Assembly (NCBI GenBank): GCA_016872285.1
Contig: VGZZ01000025.1
Span: forward strand, 1 to 39,305
Origin: SAR202 cluster bacterium
GTDB lineage: Bacteria; Chloroflexota; Dehalococcoidia; Lucifugimonadales; GCA-2712585
DNA: 39,305 bases
Direction of reading: 5' to 3'
Shown here piece after piece: positions 1-7,710 of this stretch (position 1 is the stretch's first letter; every line of letters starts with the position of its first letter). A model generated the notes under the pieces. The model had not been told where the DNA came from. It searched no databases and saw nothing but the letters and a program-made list of their open reading frames with translations. The position numbers and the translations under genes were made by a program.

Positions 1-62
1 CTTTCCCTTTGACGCTGAGCGTACTCGCCAATGCTCTCCCGGTTCACGGCTACCTCCCTGGG

Positions 63-108
63 ATTTCGGTAACCGTAGTTTTGAGACAATCACTTTATTT
101 CGGTAACC
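63..108 (+). repeat. Short direct repeat (12 bp, two copies)
   Basis: ATTTCGGTAACC occurs at 63-74 and again at 97-108, 34 bp apart, just upstream of the place where the repeat-protein remnant begins. The core GGTAACC is nearly self-complementary. No transposase is present. It could be a binding-site pair or a scar of rearrangement. Confidence 0.4.
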
Positions 109-117
109 ATATTTTTA

Positions 118-869
118 ATGTCATGCGTATACTTGTCCCTGCAAAACGATGGGCCGGTAGGCGGGCTGAGCGCAGCCAACGAGGACATCATCGCTTTTGA
201 CGGGACTAGCTTCAGTCTGCACTTTGATGGCTCCGACGTGGGCCTGGGCGGGTTTGTCCTGAGGCCTTCGCCATCATCAGCCCCACGGAAATCCTCATGT
301 CATTTACATCAGCCGGCACCGTGCCAGGCATCGGCACGGTGGACGACTCGGACATTGTGAAGTTCACCGCCACATCGTTGGGCGACACCACGGCTGGCTC
401 GTTTTCCATGTACTTCGACGGCAGCGACGTTGGCCTGAGCAGTTCCAGCGAGACTATAGACACGCTGGAGGTCTTGCCGGACGGACGCCTGTTGATATCC
501 ACCACGGGATCAATCTCTGTGCCGGGCGTCTTTGGAGCGGACGAGGACTTAGTAGCTTTCATGCCTTCGTCCCTGGGGCCAAACACCGCCGGCACGTGGA
601 GCATGTACTTTGACGGCAGCGACGTGGGCCTGAGCAGCAGCAGCGAGGACGTGACCGGCGCGGCGGTGGACTCAGCGGGGAAGATTTACCTCAGCACCGA
701 GGGGTCATTCTCGGTGCCGGGCGTTTCCGGCGCCAACGAGGACGTGTTTGTGTTCACCCCAACGTCCCTGGGCAACACCACCGCCGGAACATACCAGTCC
801 ACGCTATTCTTTGACGGCAGCGTCTACGGACTGAGCGGGAACGCTATCGGCGGCATAGACTTGCCGTAG
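118..869 (+). pseudogene. C-terminal remnant of a secreted repeat protein, frameshifted
   Basis: The sequence encodes at least three copies of a roughly 60-residue repeat whose core reads FDGSDVGLSSSSE, preceded by a SVPGVSGANEDV-type stretch. The best open part runs 297-869 (190 residues) and ends in a typical final FFDGS...GLSGN...DLP. A further repeat (AANEDIIAFDGTSFSLHFDG) lies upstream in another frame (about 160-260), and the in-phase continuation EAFAIISPTEILMSF begins near 261, so a frameshift sits at about 250-262. A stop at 82-84 and the lack of any signal peptide or strong ribosome site show that the N-terminal part is gone. Such repeats occur in large exported proteins of Chloroflexota and related bacteria, but I know no function for them. 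Reading from 297 as a short intact protein is possible but less likely. Confidence 0.6.
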
Positions 870-892
870 GGAGACGATAGATTTGGAAAGCT

Positions 893-930
893 AAGGCCCG
901 CTCACCTTATGGGTGAGCGGGCCTTTATTA
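893..930 (+). terminator. Rho-independent terminator after the repeat-protein remnant
   Basis: A perfect 14-bp stem (893-906 with 912-925) closes a 5-base loop and is followed by TATTATT. It sits 24 bases after the stop codon at 869, so it served the repeat protein on the + strand. Its intactness suggests recent decay of the gene. Confidence 0.85.
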
Positions 931-1077
931 TTCACATGCTACATTTAGCTTTGTATGTCTTTTGAACCAAAGTTGCTGAAAAGATAGTCCATTCTGGCTT
1001 AAGAAATTACTCTAGAAAATGTGAGCGCTCAATAAACTTTTTGAAGTGGTTAGAATTAAGAAAATTAGGAAAACCCC

Positions 1078-1614
1078 ATGAGTAAAGCAAACCTCTTACT
1101 CATTCTAATGATAGCCTCACTTGGAATCGCTTTCATGGCGTGTCAGGGTCAAACCAGTGCTGAAAGACCGGCTCCAACTTTGGCTCGCTTGGTGAAACTT
1201 GATTTAGAGGCCCCTTCCAATGCCAAGGTCAGTGAGCTCATTACTTTGAAATTGCATCTACAAAACATCACTGATGAAAGTCTTACGATCTATACAGGAG
1301 AGCACCGCCTTGATTTTGTGGTAACTGATAGTTCGGGCGTAGAAGTCCAGCAACGCTGGCGTGGCGGACCAATAGAGCATGTCGAGCTAATCCTTCCCCT
1401 GCAACCTAAAGAAGTGCGAAGCCATGAACTTCAGTGGGACCAGCGTGCGAACAATTGCCAGCCACCATCCGCCTTCAGGAATTGTCCGGGTGACGCAGTT
1501 CCGCCTGGGAGTTACACGGTGCGCGGAATATTCGCAGCCCGAGTCACTGACAATTCTCCCCCGCAAGAGACGGTCGAAACAAAGGCTCAAAAACTAACCA
1601 TTAGACCTCGTTAA
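1078..1614 (+). CDS. Lipoprotein with a BsuPI-like (intracellular proteinase inhibitor-type) domain
   Basis: The 178-residue protein starts with a hydrophobic signal ending in the lipobox IAFMAC (Cys about residue 21), so it is probably a membrane-anchored exported lipoprotein. Residues 40-178 form a beta-rich domain like BsuPI: LQNITDESLTIYTGE, FVVTDSSGVEVQQRW, a central W-D-Q strand and V-P-P-G-S-Y-T-V near the end, closing with LTIRP. The same ending and the Cys pair spaced around NNC...NCPG recur in the paralogous gene at 6192-7058 on the other side of sdh. AGGAAAACCCC precedes the ATG. The name of the fold comes from a Bacillus protease inhibitor, but in such lipoproteins the function is unknown. 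It converges with sdhE. Confidence 0.7.
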   Translation: MSKANLLLILMIASLGIAFMACQGQTSAERPAPTLARLVKLDLEAPSNAKVSELITLKLHLQNITDESLTIYTGEHRLDFVVTDSSGVEVQQRWRGGPIEHVELILPLQPKEVRSHELQWDQRANNCQPPSAFRNCPGDAVPPGSYTVRGIFAARVTDNSPPQETVETKAQKLTIRPR

Positions 1615-1625
1615 GGTCTAATGGT
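1597..1625 (-). terminator. Hairpin between the lipoprotein gene and sdhE
   Basis: A perfect 12-bp inverted repeat (1597-1608 with 1614-1625, loop of 5) contains the stop codon of the + strand lipoprotein gene. Read on the - strand it lies 7 bases past the sdhE stop and is followed by TAGTTTTTG, so it fits an sdh operon terminator. On the + strand no T-run follows. Confidence 0.65.
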
Positions 1626-1631
1626 GAAACC

Positions 1632-2525
1632 CTAAGCCGCCACCTGTAACTTTGTCAGCACCTTCTTGGCGCTGATGATGTGCCGTTTGAGGCCCATGTC
1701 CTGGGGGTCGAAGCCCATGGCGAGGCCTAGAAGCTGGGGGAGGTGGATGATGGGGAGGTTGATCTCTCGATTGGCTTGAAGCATAGCCGAGGGCTGGTAG
1801 CCGTCCAGGTTCAGGTGGCAGAGGGGGCAGGGGGTGACCATGGCGTCTGCGCCGCGGTCCTTGGCGTCGGTGGTGTGGTTGACCACCATCTGGACAGAGT
1901 TGCGCTCGTTGATGGTGAGGATGGGGAAACCGCAACACCGGGTCTTGCCGGGGAAATCGACGACCTCGGCGCCCAAAGCCTCCATGACGCGCTCCAGGGA
2001 GTCCTCGCGCTCGGGGTGGAGCTTTAGCTCCAGGGAGCCGCTAGGCCGGACGATGTAGCAGCCGTAGAAGGGGGCCAGGCGGAGGCCCTTGAGGGGACGC
2101 CGCACGTAGGTCTTCAGCTTGTCCATGCCGATGTCCTCGACAATCATCCACAGCAGATGCCGAGGGTTGGCGGTGCCCTTGTATTGAAGACCTTCTTCCT
2201 GAAGCTGCTCGTTCACCTTGGCTAGGTAGTCGGGGTTGGACTTCATGCGCTTGTTGGCCTGGCTCATGACGCCCTGGCAGGTGCTGCAGATGGTCATGAT
2301 ATCCGGCAGGTTTATCTTTTCGGCGATGGCGAAGGTGCGGGCGTTTAGGACATCGCCCAGGAACTGGTTCTTCTCCTGGAGGACGCCGGCGCCGGTGCAG
2401 GTGGCGCCGCGCTCCTGAAGCTCGTCCAGCTCATAGCCTAGCTGAGCGGCGACTTTTTTGGCGGCGGGGTAAAGCTCAGGGCAGCCGCCGCGGGACACGC
2501 AACCTGGCCAGAAGGCGATTTTCAA
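1632..2525 (-). CDS. sdhE: Succinate dehydrogenase third subunit, HdrB-like (SdhE type, two cysteine-rich domains)
   Basis: The 297-residue protein carries two copies of the cysteine-rich (CCG, PF02754) domain known from heterodisulfide reductase HdrB, glycolate oxidase GlcF and SdhE of class E succinate:quinone reductases. The N-terminal copy has FWPGC, then ATCTGAGV (the usual CC pair reads T-C here) and CSTC. The C-terminal copy has FYGC, a full CCGFP and CPLC. In the family these cysteines bind a noncubane cluster, and the subunit passes electrons to quinone in place of a heme membrane anchor. I chose the TTG start at 2525 because AGGAGG lies 7 bases before it; the open frame upstream overlaps sdhB in another frame and has no SdhE-like sequence. 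The gene follows sdhB after 34 bases. Confidence 0.85.
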   Translation of the reverse strand: MKIAFWPGCVSRGGCPELYPAAKKVAAQLGYELDELQERGATCTGAGVLQEKNQFLGDVLNARTFAIAEKINLPDIMTICSTCQGVMSQANKRMKSNPDYLAKVNEQLQEEGLQYKGTANPRHLLWMIVEDIGMDKLKTYVRRPLKGLRLAPFYGCYIVRPSGSLELKLHPEREDSLERVMEALGAEVVDFPGKTRCCGFPILTINERNSVQMVVNHTTDAKDRGADAMVTPCPLCHLNLDGYQPSAMLQANREINLPIIHLPQLLGLAMGFDPQDMGLKRHIISAKKVLTKLQVAA

Positions 2526-2559
2526 GTGGGGTCCTCCTGAATCTGTAGTATCGCCGCTC

Positions 2560-3528
2560 TTACTTCTGTTCCCGGCCCTGGGTGGCCCGGACCTTTTTGA
2601 AGAGGCGGCGGACGTTTTTGACGTTGGGGACGGGGGTGTGGAAGATGGGGGGCATCTTGCCGCGCATGAGAGCGCGAAGGCCGACGGGGCCGAAGCCCAT
2701 GAGCTTGGGCAGGTTGAACATGCCGACGGTCTTGATGGGCAATCGAAGCTCATCCAGCCAGCCGCTGTGCTCGATGGAATCGACGAAGGCGTCGGTGTGG
2801 CGGGCGCCGTAGGTCTTGGTAAAGCCAGCCTCCATGGCCTTATCCCGCATAGCCATGATGCGGTCCATGGGCGCGACGCCTTTGGGGCAGGCCTGGACGC
2901 ACTCGTAACATCGGGTGCAGTCCCAGATGCCGCTATATTCGTTCAACATGCGAAGGCGCTCGACGGTCTGGGCGTCGCGGGGGTCGGCGACGAAGCGATA
3001 GGCCTTGGCCAGGGCTGCTGGCGCGATGAAGTTCTTGTCCACTTCCAGCGACGTGCAGTCGGATACGCAGGCGCCGCACATGATACAGCTCATGACACCC
3101 GCGAGGTGGAGCATGGCCTCGTTGGGGGCGGTATATTCGCCGGCAGGCTCGGGGCCGGCGGGCTGGAGCCAGGGGGAGACCTGTCGGACCTTGTCCCAGA
3201 ACATCTTCATATCCACCACCAGGTCCTTGACCACGGCGGCGTTGCCCATAGGCTCGACCCTGATTTTGGAACCGTCCTGGGAGGCCTCGATAATCTTGGT
3301 GTTGCATGCGAGATGGGCGTGGCCGTTGACGCGCATAGCGCAGGAGCCGCAGATGGCGCTGCGGCAGGAACATCGAAGGGAGAGGGAGCCGTCAACCTCC
3401 TCGCGGACTTTTATCAGGGCGTCGAGGACGCTGGCGGTGCGCTCGACATCGACGGTGTAGTCCTGCCACCAGCTAGGCCGCTCTTTATCGTCGGGGTTGT
3501 AGCGTCGGACGGATAGGGTGACTTCCAT
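2560..3528 (-). CDS. sdhB: Succinate dehydrogenase iron-sulfur subunit
   Basis: This subunit carries electrons from the flavoprotein to the quinone-reducing part. The N-terminal ferredoxin domain has CSCRSAICGSC plus a later C for the 2Fe-2S cluster (about residues 55-75). The C-terminal domain has CIMCGACVSDC and CTRCYECVQACPKG for the two further clusters. At 322 residues it is longer than the usual 230-260, with an added C-terminal stretch of about 90 residues, as seen in class E enzymes. The ATG at 3528 overlaps the sdhA stop by one base (TAATG), implying translational coupling, so I preferred it to the ATG nine codons upstream. It is the middle gene of sdhA-sdhB-sdhE. Confidence 0.93.
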   Translation of the reverse strand: MEVTLSVRRYNPDDKERPSWWQDYTVDVERTASVLDALIKVREEVDGSLSLRCSCRSAICGSCAMRVNGHAHLACNTKIIEASQDGSKIRVEPMGNAAVVKDLVVDMKMFWDKVRQVSPWLQPAGPEPAGEYTAPNEAMLHLAGVMSCIMCGACVSDCTSLEVDKNFIAPAALAKAYRFVADPRDAQTVERLRMLNEYSGIWDCTRCYECVQACPKGVAPMDRIMAMRDKAMEAGFTKTYGARHTDAFVDSIEHSGWLDELRLPIKTVGMFNLPKLMGFGPVGLRALMRGKMPPIFHTPVPNVKNVRRLFKKVRATQGREQK

Positions 3529-5207
3529 TAATACTTTCTCTCCTCGGGCTTCCACTTGGTAATAACGACGGGCAGGTGCGAAAGCTTGGGGCCTTTGGGA
3601 GTGCGGGTAACCAGGACGTGCTTGAGCCAGTTGGCGTCGTCACGGGTGGGATGGTCGGTACGGGAGTGAGCGCCGCGGCTCTCCTTGCGCTCCAGGCCGC
3701 CGGCGACGATGGCCTCGGCGCAGTCGATCATGAAGCCCAGCTCAAGGGTGAAGATGAGGTCAGTGTTAAAGACGCGGCCCTTGTCCTGGACGGCTACACG
3801 GGCGTAACGGTCTTTGTAGTTCTGGATGTTGCGTTGCAAGGTCTGCATTCCACGCTCGTCTCGATAGACGCCAAAATACTTGTCCATATCGACGCCCAGG
3901 TCGTGGCGAATCTTGGACCAGCGCTCGCCGCTGTCGTTGCGGCTGAGCAGCTTCTGCAGGCTGTCTTCCGCCTGGCCCGCCAGGTCCTCGATGTTCAGTT
4001 TGGGCCAGTCCATGTCTTTGGTGACATCGGCGGCGTGGTGGCCGGAGCGCCGCCCAAAGACCACGGTGTCCAGAAGCGAGTTGGCGCCCAGGCGGTTGCC
4101 GCCGTGGACGCTGACGTTGGCGCACTCGCCGGCGGCGTAGAGGCCGGGAACAGAGGTGAGGCCGTCCACATCCGTCTTGATGCCGCCCATGATGTAGTGC
4201 ATTCCCGGGCGGATGGGGATAGGCTCCTTCATTATGTCAACGCCGGCGAAGTCGCGACCAATGTCCACAATCTGGGTAAGGCGTTCGCGAATCACCTTCT
4301 CGCCCAGGTGACGGCAGTCGAGGAGAACGCAGCCGTCGATGCCGCGGCCTTCGTTGATTTCCGTTTGCTCGGAGCGGGAGACCACGTCGCGGGAGGCCAG
4401 CTCCATCATGTTGGGGGCGTAACGTTTCATAAACCGCTCGCCCTGGCTGTTCAGCAGGTACGCGCCCTCGCCTCGCGCGCCTTCCGTTATCAGGACGCCG
4501 CTGCCTTTAAGCGTGGTGGGGTGGTACTGGACCATCTCCATGTCCATGAGGGACGCGCCGGCGCGGTAGGCCTGGGCCATGCCGTCGCCGGTGACGATGA
4601 GGGCGTTGGTGCTAGGCTCGAAGAGGCGTCCGACGCCGCCGGAGCACATGATGACGGTCTTGGCGCGGATAACAAATACTCGTCCGGTGGCGATTTCCAG
4701 GGCCGTGACGCCGGCGCATCGCCCTTCGTGCATGATAAGGTCCAGGACAAACCACTCCTCATAGACGCGGACGCCGGTCTTGAGGATCTGCTCGTAGAGG
4801 ACGTGGAGCATAGCCTGGCCGGTGAAGTCAGCGACGAAGAAGGTGCGGGCCTTGCGCTGCCCGCCGAAGGCGCGGGTGCCCAGTTTGCCCTCGTCGTCGC
4901 GATTAAAGATGACGCCCATGTGCTCCATGCGAATAAGCTCGGCGCCAGCCTCGCTGCACATGATTTCGATGGCGTCCTGGTCGCCCAGGTAGTCGGAGCC
5001 CTTGACGGTGTCGAAGGCGTGGTCTTCCCAGCTGTCGCCTCGGTCGGTGAGGGCGGCGTTGATGCCGCCCTGGGCGGCGTTGGAGTGGGAGCGGACGGGG
5101 TGGACCTTGGAGATGATGGCCACGTTAGCGCCCTTTTCGTGGGCGGCGACGGCGGCGCGCATGCCCGCCAGGCCCGCGCCAACCACCAGTACGTCATGCT
5201 CTAGCAA
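3528..5207 (-). CDS. sdhA: Succinate dehydrogenase / fumarate reductase flavoprotein subunit
   Basis: The 559-residue protein oxidises succinate to fumarate using FAD. It begins with the dinucleotide-binding motif GAGLAG (residues 10-15), followed by RSHSNAAQGGI with His41 at the place where SdhA proteins bind FAD covalently. YHPTT, the DVVSR segment, HYIMGGIKTD and NRLGANSLLDTVVFGRR give the His and Arg residues used in catalysis and substrate binding. The start is TTG at 5207, seven bases after GGAGG; there is no better ATG. It heads a three-gene operon without cytochrome b or other membrane-anchor genes, consistent with a class E complex that uses the HdrB-like SdhE. A promoter is visible at 5243-5271. 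Confidence 0.95.
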   Translation of the reverse strand: MLEHDVLVVGAGLAGMRAAVAAHEKGANVAIISKVHPVRSHSNAAQGGINAALTDRGDSWEDHAFDTVKGSDYLGDQDAIEIMCSEAGAELIRMEHMGVIFNRDDEGKLGTRAFGGQRKARTFFVADFTGQAMLHVLYEQILKTGVRVYEEWFVLDLIMHEGRCAGVTALEIATGRVFVIRAKTVIMCSGGVGRLFEPSTNALIVTGDGMAQAYRAGASLMDMEMVQYHPTTLKGSGVLITEGARGEGAYLLNSQGERFMKRYAPNMMELASRDVVSRSEQTEINEGRGIDGCVLLDCRHLGEKVIRERLTQIVDIGRDFAGVDIMKEPIPIRPGMHYIMGGIKTDVDGLTSVPGLYAAGECANVSVHGGNRLGANSLLDTVVFGRRSGHHAADVTKDMDWPKLNIEDLAGQAEDSLQKLLSRNDSGERWSKIRHDLGVDMDKYFGVYRDERGMQTLQRNIQNYKDRYARVAVQDKGRVFNTDLIFTLELGFMIDCAEAIVAGGLERKESRGAHSRTDHPTRDDANWLKHVLVTRTPKGPKLSHLPVVITKWKPEERKY

Positions 5208-5242
5208 ATGGGGGCCTCCGAGAGTGCGTGAAATTCAGCACA

Positions 5243-5271
5243 ATTGTAGCAGAGGCAGAGAGGCGGGGCAA
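5243..5271 (-). promoter_or_regulatory. Candidate promoter of the sdhABE operon
   Basis: On the - strand TTGCCC (5271-5266), 17 bases, then TACAAT (5248-5243) matches the sigma-70 -35/-10 pattern. Transcription would start near 5236, giving a leader of about 29 bases containing the GGAGG site of sdhA. Confidence 0.6.
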
Positions 5272-5387
5272 TGATAGATTAGGCGGAAAGGGCGAGCATA
5301 GCTTCACATTGCGTTTAAGGCCGAAGTATCTAGTGGATTTAGGGAACTATTGCTCAGTTTATGCCGTCAATTAATTATAAGGAAGCC

Positions 5388-6188
5388 ATGATTAGAAAAG
5401 CCTTATCTATTGTTTTTTTGGTCTTTGCCCTGGTGACGGTGGGCTGTGCTACATCAAGCTCGCCGGCGAGTTCAACAAACGTCACACCAACTCCAACGCT
5501 CACTCAAGCTCCGATTAGCGTTCCTACCTCTACACCTCATCCCACGCAAACACCGCTTAACACCCCTACTCCGGCACCTCTTTTCACTCCAACTCGCACA
5601 GGCGCCGTCAATGAAGCCGAAGCCATTAAATTCGCTCAGGAAATGCTCGGACACGCCGTCCCAGGGGTTACCGCGGTCCGTGACCCTCGTAACCCCGTGG
5701 CCTGGCTTGTAACCCTGGCAGAGTACAAGCATCAGCTAGGCATGGTGCCGATTGGCGCAGTGCCAACCGATATGGATGCCAACAAACTGGTGTGGGTGGT
5801 ACAAATGGAGGGCGCATCCATGGTCTCAGAGAATCCCTCTGGATACGCAGGCACTCAGTTCTACTATGCGCTAGTAGTATTAGACCCTGAGACAGGCCAA
5901 TATATCAGAGATGATCGAAGCGTCGGGCCTGTTTTTGTAAGGGCACCTGACGGCGACTGGATTGAACCTTCGTCAATCTCACCACCGGAAGCACGGCTGA
6001 AGTTTACTATCGCGCCGGGCGTATGGATTGAATCCAACTCGACCAACTCAGCCTTGTTGTACGATATGAATGGTCAAATTATTTTCAACGGTGATGGCAC
6101 TGTCTATCAGTGCTACTTCCATGTAGCGGAAGGTCGGCGCTTAGAAAAAGTTCTTGCAGACGAGAATGCTATGCGCCGCATCCGCTAA
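5388..6188 (+). CDS. Proline/threonine-rich lipoprotein, possibly the first half of a longer protein
   Basis: The 266-residue product starts with a signal peptide and lipobox LVTVGC, followed by a Ser/Thr/Pro-rich linker (residues 20-70, many TPTP units) typical of Chloroflexota lipoproteins. The remaining part is a globular domain that I do not recognise; it contains MLGHAVPGV and YYALVVLDPETGQ. AAGGA lies before the ATG at 5388, which is preferred over the upstream ATG at 5361 because the signal peptide then starts correctly. The stop TAA at 6186-6188 is followed, one codon later and in the same frame, by the ATG of the BsuPI-like gene at 6192, so this may be one gene split by a nonsense codon. 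Confidence 0.65.
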   Translation: MIRKALSIVFLVFALVTVGCATSSSPASSTNVTPTPTLTQAPISVPTSTPHPTQTPLNTPTPAPLFTPTRTGAVNEAEAIKFAQEMLGHAVPGVTAVRDPRNPVAWLVTLAEYKHQLGMVPIGAVPTDMDANKLVWVVQMEGASMVSENPSGYAGTQFYYALVVLDPETGQYIRDDRSVGPVFVRAPDGDWIEPSSISPPEARLKFTIAPGVWIESNSTNSALLYDMNGQIIFNGDGTVYQCYFHVAEGRRLEKVLADENAMRRIR

Positions 6189-6191
6189 CGA

Positions 6192-7058
6192 ATGGCTTGG
6201 TGGAGGCTATCAGGCCGGTTCCCGGAGCCCGAGTACTATGTCAGCTTCGAAGCTCCCTCAGAGATCAAGCCAGGCGCCGAGGCGGTCTTCAGGGGAGGCA
6301 TTTGGAGCAGAAAGGGCGACTGCACGGAAACCATTTCTATTCCTAATGCTCCCTTCGACCTGGTTGTAAGCAAGTTTAATGGTACAGAGGCGTGGCGCTG
6401 GTCGTTGACTGATGGCTCCTGGTCTCCTCTTACTCAAGAATTTGGCAGCAGGGATGTGTATCCCTTTGGGATCGAGTGGGACTTACGGGACAACAAGGGC
6501 CACTCTCTTCCAGAAGGAGCCTACTGGCTGCAGAGTTTCCAGATTATTGAGCGGTCAGGCGGCACTCCTGAATTACGCCCGAGCACCCCGCGCTTGTTCT
6601 TCATCGGTCTACGCTTACGACTAACTCATTGGCTTGAAGTGTGGATTGAGGCACCAGAGATAGTGAAGTCAGGAGGGGATGTACCACTGGTGATAAGGGT
6701 CCGCAACAAAAGCGCTGATCCAGTTGACCTTATCTATGAGATGACCCCATACAATTTCGTAGTGACAAAAGAGGACAGCAGTGAGGTCTGGAGGCAATCT
6801 CGGTGGCGAGGTAGTGGTATAGAGTTTCCAGATGGTGCCCTGCTACACCCGGGAGAAACCTTAAGTTTCCAAACAACATGGAAACAGCATGACAACACTT
6901 GTAAGCCCGGTACGGGCGAAGGCGACGTTCCATGTGTAGGGAACCCGGTATCACCTGGCAATTACTTGGTGGAGGTTACCTTCGAGGCTCAGTTGGCAGA
7001 CACTAGCTATGAGGACACCATCAAGGTTGGGCCGTTGGAATTAACTATCAGGCCTTAG
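6192..7058 (+). CDS. Tandem BsuPI-like domain protein, no signal peptide (possibly second half of the preceding gene)
   Basis: The 288 residues contain two BsuPI-like beta domains. The first (about 15-125) has VSFEAPSEIKPGAEAVF, PFDLVVSKFNG and LPEGAYWL. The second (about 145-288) has IEAPEIVKSGGDVPL, YNFVVTKEDSSEVW, PGETLSFQTTW and SPGNYLVEV, and ends in LTIRP. The second domain is clearly related to the lipoprotein at 1078-1614. Such domains act outside the cytoplasm, yet this frame has no signal sequence and no clear ribosome site. It lies in the same frame as the lipoprotein upstream, separated only by TAA and one codon, so it is most simply its continuation after a nonsense mutation or sequencing error. 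Its last 11 bases overlap the convergent GAF gene. Confidence 0.6.
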   Translation: MAWWRLSGRFPEPEYYVSFEAPSEIKPGAEAVFRGGIWSRKGDCTETISIPNAPFDLVVSKFNGTEAWRWSLTDGSWSPLTQEFGSRDVYPFGIEWDLRDNKGHSLPEGAYWLQSFQIIERSGGTPELRPSTPRLFFIGLRLRLTHWLEVWIEAPEIVKSGGDVPLVIRVRNKSADPVDLIYEMTPYNFVVTKEDSSEVWRQSRWRGSGIEFPDGALLHPGETLSFQTTWKQHDNTCKPGTGEGDVPCVGNPVSPGNYLVEVTFEAQLADTSYEDTIKVGPLELTIRP

Positions 7059-7542
7059 CCCCTTCCAGCGCCGCCAGCAGCGCCGTCACCGCCTCCGCCG
7101 CCCGCACCCTCGATGGCGTCCAGTTGCCCAGGTTCTTGGAGGAGATGTCCACGGTGCCGATGGTCTTGCCGGCGCGTTTTACCGGCACCACTACCATGGC
7201 CTTGAGGCCGGCGTCGCGGGTGACGCCGGCGACGCCTGCCTTTACCAAATCGTTTTCCACCAGGGTCTTGCCGCTCTGGAAAACCTCGCCGGTCTTGCCG
7301 GTCTTGGGGGAGTGGATTTCGATGATGGGAGGGTGCTTGATGTCTCGGAGAGACATGTGGACTAAGCGGATACCCTTGTCCTTGGCGTCGTAGATGCGGA
7401 GGACGCCGCGATGGGCGTCGGTGCCCTCCAGGATGGCGTCTAGGATACGGGAGACTTTGCCCTGGTAGGCGTAGCGACCAGCCATGATGTCTGCGGCGTT
7501 ACAGACGGCGCGGAACTCGGGGGTGGGCCTGCGGTTTTTCAT
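7048..7542 (-). CDS. GAF-domain protein
   Basis: The 164-residue protein is almost entirely one GAF domain: helix with ILDAILEGTDAHRGVLRIYDA, central strands, GEVFQSGKTLVENDL, LKAMVVVPVKRAGKTIGTVDI and a final helix AAEAVTALLAALE. GAF domains bind small ligands such as cyclic nucleotides, heme or amino acids, or act as redox sensors; no catalytic or output domain is attached, and the ligand cannot be told from sequence. It is followed by convergent transcription of the BsuPI-like gene with an 11-base overlap, and upstream there are 168 bases before the Nudix gene. Confidence 0.75.
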   Translation of the reverse strand: MKNRRPTPEFRAVCNAADIMAGRYAYQGKVSRILDAILEGTDAHRGVLRIYDAKDKGIRLVHMSLRDIKHPPIIEIHSPKTGKTGEVFQSGKTLVENDLVKAGVAGVTRDAGLKAMVVVPVKRAGKTIGTVDISSKNLGNWTPSRVRAAEAVTALLAALEGAKA

Positions 7543-7710
7543 TTAGTTGCCTTTCTTATTGAATTAAGACTAGATACTAAGGGATATTTCAGATGTTTTA
7601 CTTGACATGCAAGTCTGCATTCGCGCTGATCAGATTCTTCGACTTCGGGCCGACGAGTACATCGGCCATCCACTCAGAATGACAAAAACAATACCTCCGG
7701 CTTGAAATTT
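7543..7710. other. Intergenic stretch between GAF and Nudix genes
   Basis: These 168 bases hold no gene I can support. The segment around 7630-7683, with ATTCTTCGACTTC followed by CACTCAGAATGAC, resembles a short dispersed intergenic element that I recall from Chloroflexota sequences, but only one copy is present in this window and I cannot confirm it. Confidence 0.3.

Noticed and set aside
2638-3516. Open frame on the + strand opposite sdhB
   Set aside because: Antisense shadow of sdhB caused by high third-position GC; no protein motif.
3576-5204. Long + strand open frame (542 codons) opposite sdhA
   Set aside because: It is the antisense shadow of a clearly real sdhA; composition is Gly/Ala/Val/Asp-rich with no family motif and no ribosome site.
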